The translations under genes were made by a program, and so were the position numbers. DNA of 64,000 nucleotides from CBDFHV01 sp965247705 (GTDB taxonomy: Bacteria; Pseudomonadota; Alphaproteobacteria; Rhodospirillales; CAMCUA01), in contig CBDFHV010000006.1 of NCBI GenBank assembly GCA_965247705.1, positions 1-64,000 of the forward strand. Reading direction: 5' to 3'. The notes under the pieces are model-generated. The model was not told the origin of the DNA and ran no database searches. It worked only from the letters and a program-made list of their open reading frames with translations. Positions 25,605 through 33,974 of this stretch are shown here, one piece after another. How positions within the stretch are numbered: the first letter of the stretch is position 1; each line of letters starts with the position of its first letter.

Positions 25605-26681
25605 CGTCCCTATCCGGTTAAAACAGGATCGGCCTAAATGTTCTTGTTATGTTCACGTAGAGGATGTAGGCTGATCGCATTGTCTCGGGCTTTTGGAGGG
25701 CGGTGCGATGGGCAGGATGTTGGCGTTTCAAGAACGGCACGGATCGGAAGCGGCCTGCATCGAGGCGCTGGCCCGGCTGCGCTGGCCGCAGGGCTATGTC
25801 TGTGCCCGCTGCGGCGAACGGCGGAGCTACCGAATGACGGCGCGGCCCAGGATCTTCGAATGCGCCCGTTGCGGTCATCAGGAATCGGTGACGGCGGGGA
25901 CGATCTTCCACCGCACCCGCACGCCGCTCCGCAAATGGTTCCTGGCGGCGTGGTGGATCGCGCGCGACAAGCGTGGGGTCTCGGCCCTTTTGCTGTCCCG
26001 CGAGTTGGATCTGCGCTACGAGACAGCGTGGCTGATGGCTCATAAGCTGCGTCATGCCCTGACGGAGCGCTCGGAATTTCCGCTCGAGGGCTTGGTCGAG
26101 GTCGACGAGAGTTATTATGGCGGGCGCGGCAAGCCGGAGAGCCGGGGCCGGGGCCTTTCCAACCCGAACAAGAGCCTGTTGGTGATGGCCGTCGAGAAGC
26201 GGCCGGTCGGGCCGGGCAAGGGCATCAAGGGAAGCGGCTTCGTCGCCGGCCGGGCGCGGCTCGCCATCCTCCCGGCGGCCACCGCCCGCGAGCTGGGCGG
26301 CTTCGTGCGCGCCTCGGTCAGGCCCGGAAGCCGCCTCGCCAGCGACGCCTTCAAGGGGTACGCCGGACTCCGCGACACCTATCGCCACCACCCCGTCGTG
26401 CAAGGCGAAGGCAAGAATGCCGAGCGCTTGATGCCGGTCGTCCATGTCCTGTTTTCCAACGTGAAGACCTGGCTCAACGGCACCTATCGCGGTGTCGGCG
26501 CCAAGCACCTGCCGCGCTATGCCCGGGAATGGAGCTACCGCTTCAACCGCCGCACACGCATCACCGATCTGGCCGACTTCGTCCTCCGCCGCGCCATGGA
26601 CCAACCCACCATCACCTACAAGGAGCTGGTCGACAGTCTTCAACCGCAGGGTGCGCTACCTGCTTTAACCGGATAGGGACG
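25605..26681 (+). mobile_element. IS1595-family element, copy 1
   Basis: 1077 bp. Inverted ends begin CGTCCCTATCCGGTTAAA on both sides. It is flanked by a perfect 8-bp direct repeat ATACCTAT (25597-25604 and 26682-26689), as known for IS1595. It is nearly identical to the inverted copy at 34850-35926. Confidence 0.95.
25708..26676 (+). CDS. IS1595-family (ISXO2-like) transposase
   Basis: A 322-residue protein. It begins with an N-terminal zinc ribbon of two CXXC pairs (CARCGERR and CARCGHQE), then a DDE-like core with VEVDESYYGG and SDAFKGYAGL, and the C-terminal WSYRFNRR. ATG 25708 follows GGAGGG by seven bases. It is intact. The other copy differs by at least two residues (I/M after AWW, and R/H in the TY-GVGAKH stretch). 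Confidence 0.93.
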   Translation: MGRMLAFQERHGSEAACIEALARLRWPQGYVCARCGERRSYRMTARPRIFECARCGHQESVTAGTIFHRTRTPLRKWFLAAWWIARDKRGVSALLLSRELDLRYETAWLMAHKLRHALTERSEFPLEGLVEVDESYYGGRGKPESRGRGLSNPNKSLLVMAVEKRPVGPGKGIKGSGFVAGRARLAILPAATARELGGFVRASVRPGSRLASDAFKGYAGLRDTYRHHPVVQGEGKNAERLMPVVHVLFSNVKTWLNGTYRGVGAKHLPRYAREWSYRFNRRTRITDLADFVLRRAMDQPTITYKELVDSLQPQGALPALTG

Positions 26682-26740
26682 ATACCTATACCAATGACCC
26701 GGGCCGAGTTCGCCGCACAAGGTGGTGAGGCGGCGCTCCC

Positions 26741-27931
26741 TCAGGCAAGGTTCTCCACGGGCAGGTCCGCCGGTTCCCGATCCAAGGTTGTCCGGTATCC
26801 TTCGTCATTCTTGAGGGATCGAGCCTCATCGAGCGGTGAATTGCCGAGAAGGGGCAACGTTTCCCCCTCGACCGCTTCCGCGATCAACACGCTATCCGTC
26901 GCTTCCGCTTGCCCGGACAGGTCCATGTTCCGTTCCCAGTGCTGGCTCGCCAAGACGAGCTCCGCCTTTTGGAACATTCCTTCAAGCCAGCTATCTCCAT
27001 CCACGGCTGCGGACTTGGTCGCCGACAGTTGGGTATCACGAAGTTCTTGCAAGGAAAGGACCTGCTTCAGTGTCGCCGATCCAGAAACATCGGCATCCGG
27101 CTGTCCGGCCGCGGTTTCGAAATCGACCGGGCCCGCCAAAATCCCATCGGCGATCTCGTCGCGGCTCGCTTCGTGCTGCTGGGATGACGGGTCGGCGGCG
27201 GCTTGATCGGCGAATGCCTCGTCCGGACGCGGGGGCTCGTCCCGAGTCTCCTCGAAGCGAGTCTCCTCGCGGGTTTGTCCGAGCCCAAAATCATTGGCTG
27301 TGTTGCCATCGGTCGGCAACTGGCGGAATGCGGGTGTATAGACGTCCAGCAGATCGGCCTCGGTCACCGCAAAGACAGCGGACGGGGCGTGGGCGGCGGA
27401 TTGGATGCTGGTGGCTTGATTGGCGCCGTTAAGGACCTGGAGGCCGTTTTCGTTGCTGACCACGATTTCGCCCACGAAGCCGTCGGCCTCTTCCATGAGA
27501 ACGACCGTCATCGCGCCGTCCCCGGCGACCTCGAAGCCCGCCTGGGTGCCGCGGATGCCGATGGTGGCCGAGGGGCCGTGAATGGCCATGGCGTCCGGGT
27601 CCGTCTTGGCGATCTGGCCGCTGACGAAGGTGAACACGCCCTCGACGACGGACAGGGATACGGACCCTGACTGGCTGGCGGGATCGTAAACCATCTCGTC
27701 GAGTACCAGGCGGGCGTCTTTGCCCATGGAAAGGGCCGTCCCGTCCGCGAGCACGATGCCCACGCCGCCGGCGTCGGAGGTCTGGACGATGTCGCCCTGG
27801 TGCAGGGGCATGCCGGCCTCCACGACCACTCGGGAGCCGTCGGCCCGTATCGCGAATGTGCTGCCCTCGACCGTTTGAACCCGTCCGATGGTTTCCTGTT
27901 CGGCTAGTGCGTGCAGGGCTGACGTCGGCAC
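26741..27931 (-). CDS. FecR-domain protein
   Basis: A 396-residue protein starting at GTG 27931, supported by AAGGAGA seven bases upstream. The N-terminal 170 residues form a FecR domain (GDIVQTSDAGGVGIVLADGTALSMG, FTFVSGQIAKT, TIGIRGTQAGFEV). The rest is acidic and Gln/Glu-rich without recognised domains. There is no classical signal peptide. FecR domains without a sigma-factor partner often precede surface adhesin or RTX-like regions, and no such repeats follow here. A CRP-like palindrome lies about 100 bp upstream; the IS1595-family copy 1 insertion site is about 50 bp beyond the stop. Confidence 0.75.
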   Translation of the reverse strand: MPTSALHALAEQETIGRVQTVEGSTFAIRADGSRVVVEAGMPLHQGDIVQTSDAGGVGIVLADGTALSMGKDARLVLDEMVYDPASQSGSVSLSVVEGVFTFVSGQIAKTDPDAMAIHGPSATIGIRGTQAGFEVAGDGAMTVVLMEEADGFVGEIVVSNENGLQVLNGANQATSIQSAAHAPSAVFAVTEADLLDVYTPAFRQLPTDGNTANDFGLGQTREETRFEETRDEPPRPDEAFADQAAADPSSQQHEASRDEIADGILAGPVDFETAAGQPDADVSGSATLKQVLSLQELRDTQLSATKSAAVDGDSWLEGMFQKAELVLASQHWERNMDLSGQAEATDSVLIAEAVEGETLPLLGNSPLDEARSLKNDEGYRTTLDREPADLPVENLA

Positions 27932-28031
27932 GTGGCGATCTCCTTTCCATCCTCTATGGCGCCCCGCCACCGGCCGGGCCGCCCAGGCATATCATTTCGA
28001 AGTCAGAATGGATTAGGTTGAGCCGAACCGC

Positions 28032-28047
28032 TGTGACCCCCGTCACA
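28032..28047. promoter_or_regulatory. CRP/FNR-type palindrome upstream of the FecR-domain gene
   Basis: TGTGACCCCCGTCACA is an exact TGTGA-N6-TCACA palindrome, the CRP consensus form. It lies about 100 bp upstream of GTG 27931 and downstream of the protease gene, so the FecR-domain gene is the likely target. Confidence 0.5.
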
Positions 28048-28108
28048 GGCGGGGCGGTGTGGCCGACAAGTTGACCGAACTGGCGATGAGGGCGCGACGG
28101 GTGGGTGG

Positions 28109-28999
28109 CTAGTGCCAGCACTCCACACGGGTGGCAAACCGCCGGGCCTTCTCGATAACCGCTGCCTCGTCCAGGATGGGTCCCTTGGACCGCGTGTGGT
28201 AGGCCACACCCAGGCGCTTCAGAAAGGTGAACACCACGGCATTGTCGGTGGCGAAGCCCTCTCGCAGAATCACTTTTCCCGTGCGCTTCGCCACGGCCAC
28301 CGTGTTGACCTTGGCGGTGACGACGCCGATGACCAGGCCGGCGTCGTCCAGAAGGGGACCGCCGCTGTTGCCCGGCCGAACGTCGGCCTTGAACTTCAGG
28401 CCCAGATAACCCGGTTTCAGGGAACGCGGCATGAGGGTTTGTCCGGGAGTGAAGAAGGGCTGGATGCGGGCGAACGCAGCGTTCATGGGATAGCCGACCA
28501 GGGTGATTCGATTGCCGGGCGCCCGGTTGACCGGATCCCGGAACTGCACGATCGCCGGCGGTGTCATTGGCGCCCGCAGAAGGGCCAGATCGGTGCGGGC
28601 GTTCGAGTCGATGATCTCCGCCGTTTTCCGAGTCCCCTTGGGGGTCAGGATGGACACGGCGCTACAGCCTTCAACGACGTGATCATTGGTCAGGACCAGG
28701 CCGTCATCGGTGACGAAAAACCCACTTCCCGTAGCCTTGAGCCGATTGCCGGGTTTCTCCGAACCTGCACTGCCTTTCAGGACGCCGCGGATGCGGTTGA
28801 TGCGCCGTTTGCGCACCGCGTCCGCCTCCTCCTTGGTGATCATGCGACCTTCGCACTTGCCGGGGGGAAGGCTTGCGACGGCGTCGCGCGACTTGTCGTA
28901 GCAGAGGACAAGCTTGGAGCCAGCGTTCTGGGCCGAGACCTGCGGCGCGAGCAGTAGGCCGGCGATGGCGGCAATAGCCAGGCGAGGAATGGTGTTCAT
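28109..28999 (-). CDS. Exported trypsin-like serine protease (S1 family)
   Basis: A 296-residue protein with a signal peptide (MNTIPRLAIAAIAGLLLAPQVSA). The catalytic triad is visible: His in LTNDHVVEG, Asp in NARTDLALL and Ser in RPGNSGGPL, in the usual order of HtrA/trypsin-like proteases. There is no PDZ domain; the C-terminus ends CWH after a helical segment. It probably acts in the periplasm. The start at 28999 gives the cleanest signal peptide; ATG 29008 is possible. Confidence 0.82.
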   Translation of the reverse strand: MNTIPRLAIAAIAGLLLAPQVSAQNAGSKLVLCYDKSRDAVASLPPGKCEGRMITKEEADAVRKRRINRIRGVLKGSAGSEKPGNRLKATGSGFFVTDDGLVLTNDHVVEGCSAVSILTPKGTRKTAEIIDSNARTDLALLRAPMTPPAIVQFRDPVNRAPGNRITLVGYPMNAAFARIQPFFTPGQTLMPRSLKPGYLGLKFKADVRPGNSGGPLLDDAGLVIGVVTAKVNTVAVAKRTGKVILREGFATDNAVVFTFLKRLGVAYHTRSKGPILDEAAVIEKARRFATRVECWH

Positions 29000-29032
29000 G
29001 GGAGGCATCCTGACGTCGCCACCTTGGGGAAG

Positions 29033-30196
29033 CTATGACCGGGCGCACACTTCATGGAGCAGGCGGTCCATGAACTCGCGGCATTTGTCAATTTGCGCCA
29101 CCTCGATGAACTCGTTGGGCCTGTGGGCTTGCTCGATGCTGCCGGGGCCGACGATGACGGTGGGAATGCCCGCCTGCCTTTGGAACAGGCCGGCCTCGGT
29201 GCCGAAGGCTACCTTGCCGTGGTCGTTGCGCCGGGTGAGGGCCTTGGCCAGGCGCACGACTTCCTCGTCCGGTCCGGTGTCCAGGGCGGGGATGGCCGAG
29301 CGCTCCTCGAACGTAATGCCCGTCGCCGGATCGACGGCTCTCATTTGTGGCTCCAGCGTCTCCTTGGCATAGCGGACCACCTCGCCCAGCAGCACTTCCG
29401 GGTCGTCCTGGGCAATATGCCGGAACTCGAACTCGAAGCTACAGTCCTTGGGCACGATATTAAGGGCGGTGCCGCCTTCGATGACGCCCGTGTGGACCGT
29501 CGTATGGTGCACGTCGTATTCGTCGTCGTGGGGGCCTTCCTTCATGATCCGTTGGGCCATGCGCCGCAGGTGAACGACAAGCTCGGCGGCGTACTCCACC
29601 GCGTTGACCGCCCGGGGCGCCAGGGAGGAGTGGGCTTCCAGCCCGCGCACGTGGCAATACATGCTGAGCTTGCCCTTGTGGCCCACCATCACCCTCATGC
29701 TCGTCGGTTCGCCGACGATGCACATGGCCGGCCGCACCGGCAGCCCCGCCATCATGTCCAGCAGCCGGCGCACCCCAATACAGCCCACTTCCTCGTCGTA
29801 GGAAAAGGCGAAGTGGATGGGGATCTTGAGGTCCGCGGCCAGAAACTGAGGCGCATGGGCCAGAGCGACGGCGATAAAGGACTTCATGTCCGACGTGCCG
29901 CGACCAAAGAGGCGGCCGTCGCGGCGTTCCATTCGGAAGGGATCGGAATCCCATTCCTGGCCGTCCACGGGCACCACGTCCGTGTGGCCGGACAGCACGA
30001 TCCCTGGAACATCGGGCGGACCGATGGTGGCGAACAGGTTGGCCTTGGCGCCGTCCTCGCTGAGCACACGCCGGGACTCGATTCCCAGCTTGGACAGATA
30101 CGCCTCGACGTAGGCGATCAGATCCAGGTTGGACTCCCGGCTGGTGGTATCGAAGGAAATAAGCTTTTCCGCGAGGTCGACGGCATCGACGGTCAT
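29033..30196 (-). CDS. argE: Acetylornithine deacetylase ArgE
   Basis: A 387-residue M20-family zinc amidohydrolase that removes acetyl from N-acetylornithine in arginine synthesis. Metal and catalytic residues are in place: SGHTDVVPV, GRGTSDMK, YDEEVGCIG, VGEPTS and the C-terminal QAHRPNEF. Length and motifs match proteobacterial ArgE, though succinyl-diaminopimelate desuccinylase-like relatives exist. It is alone on its strand, with no arg genes nearby. Confidence 0.85.
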   Translation of the reverse strand: MTVDAVDLAEKLISFDTTSRESNLDLIAYVEAYLSKLGIESRRVLSEDGAKANLFATIGPPDVPGIVLSGHTDVVPVDGQEWDSDPFRMERRDGRLFGRGTSDMKSFIAVALAHAPQFLAADLKIPIHFAFSYDEEVGCIGVRRLLDMMAGLPVRPAMCIVGEPTSMRVMVGHKGKLSMYCHVRGLEAHSSLAPRAVNAVEYAAELVVHLRRMAQRIMKEGPHDDEYDVHHTTVHTGVIEGGTALNIVPKDCSFEFEFRHIAQDDPEVLLGEVVRYAKETLEPQMRAVDPATGITFEERSAIPALDTGPDEEVVRLAKALTRRNDHGKVAFGTEAGLFQRQAGIPTVIVGPGSIEQAHRPNEFIEVAQIDKCREFMDRLLHEVCARS

Positions 30197-30345
30197 GGCA
30201 CCCTCTGCTTCGAGATGGCTGGCGGTACTCTAGACGGGCCGCCCCTCGAGGGCCAATCCTCCAATGTCGATCCTTACGTTCTGTTCCTTGAAAAGTGCCG
30301 TGGCCCGCCTACGGCCGCCTGGAGAGATAGGTCCATTGGCCGGAC

Positions 30346-30367
30346 CGTGCCTATCCGGCTAAGACAG
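30346..30367. repeat. Solo IS1595-like terminal repeat
   Basis: The sequence beginning CGTGCCTATCCGGCTAAG differs at three of 22 positions from the terminal repeat of the two IS1595-family copies. No transposase or matching right end is nearby, so it looks like the remnant of an older element. It lies about 20 bp left of an IS110-type element. Confidence 0.5.
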
Positions 30368-30488
30368 ACACCCACTACATATAGACCCCATGTCCGACTG
30401 GGATGTGGGTGACCCGTCTCACATTATGCGGGTGTCGAGGGTTGCACCGGATGGTCCGGTGTCTTGCCTCATGCATAGGAGACGGGTC

Positions 30489-31601
30489 ATGGAACAGGTT
30501 ATCACGTACGTGGGTCTGGACGTTCACAAGAAGAGCATTTCGGTCGCCATTGCCGATGGCGGCTTGCGCCGGGAGGCGCGCTATTTCGGCACCATCGCGA
30601 ACCAACCGGCGGCGTTGCGGAAGTTGGCGCACAGGCTGGGGCGCGAGGGACGCGCGCTGCGCTTCTGCTACGAGGCCGGGCCGTGCGGTTACGGGGTCTA
30701 TCGGACGCTAACATCGCTCGGCCACGACTGCGTGGTGGTGGCGCCGTCGCTGATCCCGCGGCGTCCTGGCGATCGGATCAAGACCGACCGCCGCGATGCC
30801 TTGGGCTTGGCCAAGCTGGACCGCGCCGGCGAGCTGACGCCGGTGTGGGTTCCCGAGCCCGAGCACGAGGCCCTGCGCGATCTGGGGCGGGCCCGCGCGG
30901 CGGCGGTCAAGGCCCTGCGCCGGGCGCGTCAGCAGTTGAGCGGCTTCCTGCTACGCCACGCCCGCACGCGAGACGGCAACAACTGGACCCTGGCCCACCG
31001 GCGCTGGCTGGCGAGCCTGCGTTTCGAGCAGCCGGCCCAGCAGATCGTCCTGGAGGACTATATCCAGGCCATCGAGGATGCCCAGGCGCGGCGCGACCGC
31101 CTGACGGCCGAGATCGAAGCATTGGTCCCCCGTTGGTCCCTGGCTGCCGTCGCCCAGGCCCTTCAGGCCATGCGCGGCGTGGCGCTGATCACCGCCGTCA
31201 CCCTGTTGGCCGAGATCGGCGACCTGACCCGTTTCGACAGCCCGCGTCAGCTCATGGCGCACCTCGGTCTGGTGCCCTCGGAGCATTCCAGCGCCGCTCA
31301 CATCCGGCGCGGCGCCATCACCAAGGCCGGCAACGCCGAGGCGCGCCGCGTCATGATCGAGGCCGCCTGGTGCTACCGCCTGCCGGCGCGGGTCAGCCGC
31401 TGCCTCCTGGAGTGCCTCCAGGGCCAACCCAAGGCGGTCCGCGACATCGCCTGGAAGGCCCAGACCCGCCTCTGCGCCCGCTACCGCCGCATGGGCGCCC
31501 AAGGCAAGGATACCCCCCTGGTCACAACGGCTATCGCCCGCGAGATGCTCGGCTTCGTCTGGGCCATCGCCCGCGAGGTCGCGCCGCGCAAGGCCGGCTG
31601 A
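30489..31601 (+). CDS. IS110-family transposase A (DEDD recombinase)
   Basis: A 370-residue recombinase. The N-terminal RuvC-like DEDD domain has GLDVHKKS, CYEAGPCGYG and KTDRRDA; the C-terminal Tnp domain has MRGVALITAVTLLAEIGD and the serine-containing GLVPSEHSS followed by RRGAITKAGN. ATG 30489 is preceded by AGGAGACG, a leader also conserved in element B. Known for the family: site choice is directed by a structured RNA transcribed from the element's own non-coding end. Confidence 0.92.
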   Translation: MEQVITYVGLDVHKKSISVAIADGGLRREARYFGTIANQPAALRKLAHRLGREGRALRFCYEAGPCGYGVYRTLTSLGHDCVVVAPSLIPRRPGDRIKTDRRDALGLAKLDRAGELTPVWVPEPEHEALRDLGRARAAAVKALRRARQQLSGFLLRHARTRDGNNWTLAHRRWLASLRFEQPAQQIVLEDYIQAIEDAQARRDRLTAEIEALVPRWSLAAVAQALQAMRGVALITAVTLLAEIGDLTRFDSPRQLMAHLGLVPSEHSSAAHIRRGAITKAGNAEARRVMIEAAWCYRLPARVSRCLLECLQGQPKAVRDIAWKAQTRLCARYRRMGAQGKDTPLVTTAIAREMLGFVWAIAREVAPRKAG

Positions 31602-31604
31602 GAA

Positions 31605-31920
31605 AAAGCAGGGAAAAATCGTCACCCCACAAGAGGAGGACCGAAGCAGCCTACCAACAGTCCGCCGGCGCCCATGCCTGGGGGCGAGACCACGGTGAGG
31701 GGAACCCTCGACTGCTCTACGAGCGGGACTTGTCCCACGCTCGTCATCTAGACCGAGGCAGCCCCACGACGAACCCAGGGTCATGCGGTCCCAACCCGCG
31801 CATCAGAGATCGATCAACCGTCGTCAGGACGGTTTCGCCCCCTGCCATGTGCGCTGGCGCTATACGTATCTCGACACCGGCAACACGGTGAGCGGTGATC
31901 TTCGTCCGAAACCTTGAATT
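31605..31920 (+). ncRNA. Putative IS110 guide (bridge/seek) RNA region, element A
   Basis: Non-coding DNA between the transposase stop and the right inverted repeat. Several blocks are conserved with element B despite diverged proteins: GGGGAACCCTCGAC (31699-31712), GAGGCAGCCCC (31755-31765), CCAACCCGCGCAT and ACCGTCGTC, with variable spacers between. IS1111-type elements carry their guide RNA on this side. The exact RNA ends are not determinable here. Confidence 0.5.
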
Positions 31921-32078
31921 CGGACATGAGAGAGTAGACGACGCGCCGTGCCGATACCGCCCAATCGGCCGGTCATGACCCACAACGGACCTTTTCCACA
32001 TAAGAAAACGGTGGCACCAATACGCTGAGCCGCCGTTTAATTGGGACTGTCTATGGTGGGCGTCAGGCAGGCAAAACT

Positions 32079-32108
32079 GCAACTCTTCGGGGGAAACACC
32101 CGAGTTGC
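32079..32108 (-). terminator. Terminator-like hairpin after the PEP-CTERM remnant
   Basis: On the minus strand GCAACTCGGG pairs with CCCGAAGAGTTGC (two-base bulge), followed by AGTTTTGCC. It lies 12 bp beyond the stop of the truncated PEP-CTERM frame and fits as its original terminator. Confidence 0.55.
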
Positions 32109-32120
32109 AAACTCATTGCA

Positions 32121-32226
32121 TTAGGCCGTCTTACGACGCCGTGAGAAACCGAGACCCAAGAGGCCGAGGCCGAAAATGGCCAGCGTGCCGGATTCGGGTA
32201 CGGGGACGGGGACCCGCACGTTCAAG
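32121..32226 (-). pseudogene. PEP-CTERM sorting-signal remnant (3' end of an exported protein gene)
   Basis: The minus-strand frame reads VPVPVPESGTLAIFGLG, then LLGLGFS and the basic end RRRKTA with a TAA stop at 32121-32123. This is the canonical tripartite exosortase signal: Pro-Glu motif, hydrophobic helix, Arg cluster. Its 5' side is cut by the IS1380-family element at 32231, and across that element the frame meets a stop, so the body of the gene is not recoverable here. It implies that an exosortase system exists or existed in this genome. Confidence 0.72.
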
Positions 32227-32230
32227 CTAA

Positions 32231-33974
32231 CCCCGCCTTATTCACCCAAGGGGCCTGAAATGACTGGCGCGCGGCGGATTTTGACGTAAAATCAATGTGC
32301 TAGAAGGATTCACAACAAACCTCCGCCGTGCGCCATGGGTGAAACGCTATCTCTGTTCGGTTCCTCGTTCAACAAGTCCCTTCGCATCGAATCCCGACCC
32401 GAGCGGCTGACCGGGGAACCGGGGGCCGTGCTCTTGCGCGAGATCATGGAGCGCACCCGGATCATCGAGTGGCTGACCGAGCGGTTGCACGATCCGCGCA
32501 AGGCCGATCGTGTCACCTATCCCCTGGCCGATCTGCTGCGCACGGTTCTGCTTCTCTTTGGCCAGGGTTGGCACGACCAAGACGACGCCGACGCGCTCCG
32601 CCATGATGCGGGCCTACGCCTGGCTGCAAGCGGTTCACGGGGTGTCACGCCGTTGTCCACCGAGGCGCACCTGGCCTCGCAACCCACGCTGTCGCGTCTG
32701 ATCGCGCTTCTGAGCACGCCGGAGGCCCGCACTGTGCTCCATGAGGCGATCACCGAGCTCGCGGGGCGGCGGTTCCGGGGCCTGCGCGGCGGTCACCGGC
32801 AGCGATATCTGACCATCGACGTGGACAGCCTGCCGATCGAGGTCCACGGCCATCAACCCGGCTCGGCCTGGAACGGCCATTACCATCAGCGCATGTACCA
32901 CCCTTTGGTGGCCAGCATCGCCGAAACCGGCGACCTTCTGGACGCTCGTTTACGGGAGGGCAACGCCCACACCGCCGAGGGGGCGCTGGACTTCATCCTT
33001 GATCTCGTGGACCGAGCCGAAGAGACGCTGTGCCAAGTCGCTCTGGTGCGCATCGACGCTGGGTTCCCCAGCGATCCCCTGCTGTCGGGCCTGGAGCGTC
33101 GCGGGACGCCCTATGTTGCCCGATTGCGGACCAACAAGGTCCTGGACCGCATGGCTCAGCCCTGTCTTGGACGGCCGCCGGGACGGCCTCCGGCAGAGCC
33201 GCGGACGTGGTTCCACGAGATGACCTACCGGGCGAAGTCGTGGTCGAAAGAGCGCCGAGTGGTCCTGGTGGTGTTGGAACGGCCAGACCAATTTCTGGTT
33301 GATCACTTCTGGCTGATCACCAGCCTTGATGCCGAGGCCGTGCCGGCGGCCGATCTCCTGGATCACTACCGCCAGCGCGGCCGTGCCGAGGCCCACATGG
33401 GCGAACTCATGGACGTGATGGACCCGGCGCTGTCGTCCGCGTCGCGAAGGAAGCGTCATTACCGGGGGCGCTGCCTGCCGGAGCGCGAGAGCACGGTCGA
33501 TGCCTTCGCTCACAACGAGGTCGTCCTGTTGCTCAACATCCTGGCCTATGAACTGGTTCATGCCGGGCGGTGCCTGATGGAGACTGCGACCGGCGAGGGG
33601 TGGAGCCTTCGCCGGTTCCGCGAGCGCGTTCTGCGCGCCGCCGCCCGGGTCGTCGTTTCCGGCCGACGCATCACCATGGTCATCGGGGAAACATTCGCCC
33701 GCTTCTGGCAACGGCTCTGGCCGCGCTTGGAACGCTTGCGATACGCCGACCCGTAACCCCGTCCAAGTCGGCCAGCTAGACTTCAAGCCACCGCCGGATC
33801 GCCGGTGGCGGTCCCGCTCGCCTCCACGGCGGCTTCTTCACGCCTTTCATGCCTCAAGTGGCTATCGCACAGCTGGGGAAGCACCCGTGACTCGCCAGCC
33901 GCGAATGACCCTGCAACGAGACTCGCATCACATGCAGAAAAGTCTACGGCAAGGGGGTTGGTGAATAAGCCGGG
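32231..33974 (+). mobile_element. IS1380-family element, copy 2
   Basis: Ends CCCCGCCTTATTCACC and, reverse-complemented, CCCGGCTTATTCACC are similar in style to copy 1 (both contain TTATTCA). Flanks are CTAA on the left and TTAA on the right, an imperfect duplication suggesting an older insertion or a mutation. Confidence 0.82.
32335..33756 (+). CDS. IS1380-family transposase
   Basis: A 473-residue DDE transposase. The conserved ASQPTLSRLIALL, the catalytic region LTIDVDSLPIEVHGHQPGSAWNGHYHQR, RIDAGFPSDPLL and YRQRGRAEAHMGELMD support IS1380. It is complete, with ATG 32335, and only distantly related to copy 1 at 14.4 kb. A 218-bp 3' non-coding tail separates it from the right end. Confidence 0.9.
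   Translation: MGETLSLFGSSFNKSLRIESRPERLTGEPGAVLLREIMERTRIIEWLTERLHDPRKADRVTYPLADLLRTVLLLFGQGWHDQDDADALRHDAGLRLAASGSRGVTPLSTEAHLASQPTLSRLIALLSTPEARTVLHEAITELAGRRFRGLRGGHRQRYLTIDVDSLPIEVHGHQPGSAWNGHYHQRMYHPLVASIAETGDLLDARLREGNAHTAEGALDFILDLVDRAEETLCQVALVRIDAGFPSDPLLSGLERRGTPYVARLRTNKVLDRMAQPCLGRPPGRPPAEPRTWFHEMTYRAKSWSKERRVVLVVLERPDQFLVDHFWLITSLDAEAVPAADLLDHYRQRGRAEAHMGELMDVMDPALSSASRRKRHYRGRCLPERESTVDAFAHNEVVLLLNILAYELVHAGRCLMETATGEGWSLRRFRERVLRAAARVVVSGRRITMVIGETFARFWQRLWPRLERLRYADP

Larger units (their letters stand above)
30389..31928 (+). mobile_element. IS110/IS1111-type element A
   Basis: Subterminal inverted repeat CATGTCCGA (30389-30397) and TCGGACATG (31920-31928), as in the IS1111 group; exact tips may extend a few bases. 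It encodes a DEDD transposase and has about 320 bp of 3' non-coding DNA, which shares blocks with element B at 58.4-60.0 kb. No target duplication is expected or seen. Confidence 0.8.

Noticed and set aside
30683..31891. Second long frame overlapping the IS110-type transposase A
   Set aside because: Arg/Pro/Gly-rich shadow of the transposase frame, with no conserved counterpart in element B.
32231..32240. Recovering the rest of the PEP-CTERM gene across the IS1380-family element
   Set aside because: Joining the flanks at the presumed target places a TAA just upstream in frame and the far side lacks exported-protein sense, so the body of the gene is gone or elsewhere.
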